A stretch of DNA of 6,659 nucleotides from Acholeplasmataceae bacterium (GTDB lineage Bacteria > Bacillota_I > Bacilli_A > Acholeplasmatales > Acholeplasmataceae). Made by a program: the position numbers and the translations under genes. Positions 5,039 through 6,659 of the stretch are shown here, piece after piece. Below the pieces are notes generated by a model. The model had not been told where the DNA came from, did no database searches, and saw only the letters and a list, made by a program, of their open reading frames with translations. Positions within the stretch are counted from its first letter, which is position 1. Every line of letters begins with the position of its first letter. The stretch spans positions 1 through 6,659 of the forward strand of contig JAUSOA010000192.1 of assembly GCA_030656435.1 (NCBI GenBank), written 5' to 3'.

Positions 5039-6659
5039 ATGTCATATCACGGAGGTTACGAATTTCAAGATAGAATCGCTGTTTTTCTTGCTGTCAAAGA
5101 ATTTCTAAGAGGAAATGATTCAGAAATAATTTGTGAAAATAAGCAATTTCAAAATGATGATTTTGACGATATTGTTATTAAGACATCAAGTGAATTAATA
5201 AAACATCAAATTAAATATTCTAAGGATAGTTTTATTACACAAAATATGTTATCTAGTGGTGATTTATATTTTCTAGATCAATATTCAACATACAAAGAAT
5301 TATTGAGAACTCATCAAGATTTTCGATTAAGGATTATTACTAATAGAGAAATTAAAGAGGATTTGTTTGTCAAAACAGATGAAACAAACTTTACCCTAAC
5401 TATTTTTAAAATTAACTCAAAAAAAATAATTGAAAATGGTGTAATCAATAAAAGTTTTAGAAAACTCAGGGCAGAATTGCCTGAAGAAGATTATGAACTA
5501 TTTGAAGAATTTTTATCAAAAATTGAATATTATAGTGTTCCAAAACATGTTTCTTTTGATTTTTTTAGAAGTGGTGATTTTGAAAAGCTTATTTTGCATA
5601 GTTTAGAATTTGAAATAGGAATAGGAAAATATCCTAATCATGATAAAAATTCAGTAGAAATCTCACTAAGGCTTGAAGAAATAATGCAAGCTCTTCGTAT
5701 TGGAACAAAATTATATGAAAAGCAAATAAGGATTGACAAGTTATTTAAGCAATTGGGAATAACAAGAATTTCCGAAAAATTAAATCAAAAATTCCCTATT
5801 AACTCAGAAGACTATATTGAACGAACATCTACTATTCAAAAAATACTAACCTCAATAACCAAAAACGACCGATTATTGGTAATCGGCGAACCTGGTGTAG
5901 GAAAGTCTTGGCTAGTTGAGAAAATTTTAGAACAGATGAACTCATGCATCGTTAAATATAGTTTTTATATTAGTCTGGAAGATCCAAATTATTATGAACG
6001 AACAGATATATATGCATTATTGTATGATCTTAAAGCTCAAATAATAAAACAGAAATTGGCAACAATTGAAGATTTCGATATGAGGTCATCTGTTTCTATT
6101 GATGAAGTTGTTCGAGTAATTAACAATATAAATAGAGATTTTGTGCTCATACTAGACGGATTAGACCACATTGAAAGAATAAGCAGCAAAAGTAATTTTA
6201 AATTAATAATCGGTTTTGTGGAGCAAATTACAAATCCTAAAATAAAAATTCTATGTGTCTCACAGCAAATTGATGATATAAAAAAATTCAAGAAAGAATA
6301 CGTTGACTATGTCACTTTAAGTGAAGTTCAGCGATATACCTCTAAATTTATGATGGATGAGTTTTCCGATGTTTTTTTCAAATTCTCAAATGGAAATTTT
6401 CTATATTTAAGTTACTTAACACGCAAGTATAAGGGTATGAAACTAGAGGAATTTTCTGAAGTGTACAGCTATGACGGTAATATTAGTAGATATTACGATA
6501 GTTTATTAGTTGGAAATGATTATAGCAATGAAATCCTATCGTTAATTTCAGCAACTAATATTCCTTTAAACAGTTATGAGATAAAAGAGATTTTGCACAG
6601 ATTACATCTCGATTCTGTTGAAGATGGAATCAATGATATAAAGTACTTATTCAGTTATG
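5039..6659 (+). CDS. STAND-type NTPase with an N-terminal PD-(D/E)XK (DUF4297/Cap4-like) nuclease, partial
   Basis: Starts at ATG 5039 with AGAGGAGG (5023-5030) 8 bases upstream. It is open for 540 codons to the window edge without a stop; the C-terminus is missing. Residues about 1-200: HGGYEFQDRIAVFLAV, E33, FDDIVI with D44, and HQIKYS with Q57 and K59. This is the E...D...QxK arrangement of the DUF4297/Cap4 dsDNA-nuclease group. Residues about 260-480 form a P-loop NTPase: Walker A GEPGVGKS (283-290), Walker B FVLILDGLD (368-376), a sensor-like KILCVSQQ, and FSNGNFLYLSYL, as in STAND proteins. STAND nuclease proteins sense phage proteins through the C-terminal region, oligomerise and cut DNA. 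That function is inferred here and the sensor is outside the window. No terminator separates it from the chaperone gene 52 bases upstream, so co-transcription with the TAC module is plausible. Avs-like and NACHT-like relatives cannot be told apart from this part. Confidence 0.8.
   Translation, partial: MSYHGGYEFQDRIAVFLAVKEFLRGNDSEIICENKQFQNDDFDDIVIKTSSELIKHQIKYSKDSFITQNMLSSGDLYFLDQYSTYKELLRTHQDFRLRIITNREIKEDLFVKTDETNFTLTIFKINSKKIIENGVINKSFRKLRAELPEEDYELFEEFLSKIEYYSVPKHVSFDFFRSGDFEKLILHSLEFEIGIGKYPNHDKNSVEISLRLEEIMQALRIGTKLYEKQIRIDKLFKQLGITRISEKLNQKFPINSEDYIERTSTIQKILTSITKNDRLLVIGEPGVGKSWLVEKILEQMNSCIVKYSFYISLEDPNYYERTDIYALLYDLKAQIIKQKLATIEDFDMRSSVSIDEVVRVINNINRDFVLILDGLDHIERISSKSNFKLIIGFVEQITNPKIKILCVSQQIDDIKKFKKEYVDYVTLSEVQRYTSKFMMDEFSDVFFKFSNGNFLYLSYLTRKYKGMKLEEFSEVYSYDGNISRYYDSLLVGNDYSNEILSLISATNIPLNSYEIKEILHRLHLDSVEDGINDIKYLFSY

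Noticed and set aside
6037..6291. 84-codon open frame on the minus strand
   Set aside because: It lies wholly inside the STAND NTPase gene, opposite the strand carrying the Walker B motif, and has no recognisable content.
1..6659. CRISPR array, tRNA or rRNA genes
   Set aside because: No regularly spaced short repeats and no tRNA- or rRNA-like sequence were recognised.

Overview
The window is AT-rich. TGG is used for tryptophan throughout (three times in the first gene alone) and TGA serves as a stop, so this is the standard bacterial code rather than the Mycoplasma code. Strong AGGAGG-type ribosome sites and low GC suggest a Firmicute or an Acholeplasma/Izemoplasma/Erysipelotrichia-like organism. 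No gene here settles the genus.

Layout. Positions 2-253 hold the 3' end of an rfbB-type dTDP-glucose 4,6-dehydratase, a surface-polysaccharide gene. An intergenic repeat (copy 1, 261-495) begins 8 bases after its stop codon. Next comes a toxin-antitoxin (TA) operon: a RelB/DinJ-type antitoxin (629-958) with its own promoter and palindromic operator, overlapping a Fic-family toxin (951-1660) that carries a frameshift. It ends at a clear terminator (1676-1710). On the opposite strand, 2101-2782 holds an AbiEi/DUF6088-like antitoxin gene that is also broken by one frameshift and has no partner toxin beside it. About 850 bases without a convincing gene follow. They contain repeat copy 2 (3245-3479), which aligns with copy 1 without gaps at a constant offset of 2984 bases, except that a 38-base segment between palindromic arms is inverted.

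The right half (3637-6659) is intact and all on the plus strand. A promoter and a perfect 16-base palindrome precede an MqsR-like toxin, an MqsA-like antitoxin (two CxxC pairs plus a helix-turn-helix) with a long C-terminal extension, and a SecB-like chaperone whose start lies inside the antitoxin gene. This is the architecture of a toxin-antitoxin-chaperone (TAC) module. Fifty-two bases further on, with no visible terminator between, begins a large gene that runs off the window. It encodes an N-terminal PD-(D/E)XK (DUF4297/Cap4-like) nuclease followed by a STAND-type P-loop NTPase, the plan of many anti-phage sensors.

Together this looks like a TA/defence island beside a surface-polysaccharide locus: older modules on the left are decaying, and a complete TAC module on the right may be co-transcribed with a STAND nuclease. 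The TAC-STAND pairing is the most interesting content. The TAC assignment rests on recognisable family motifs. That the four genes act as one system is inference.
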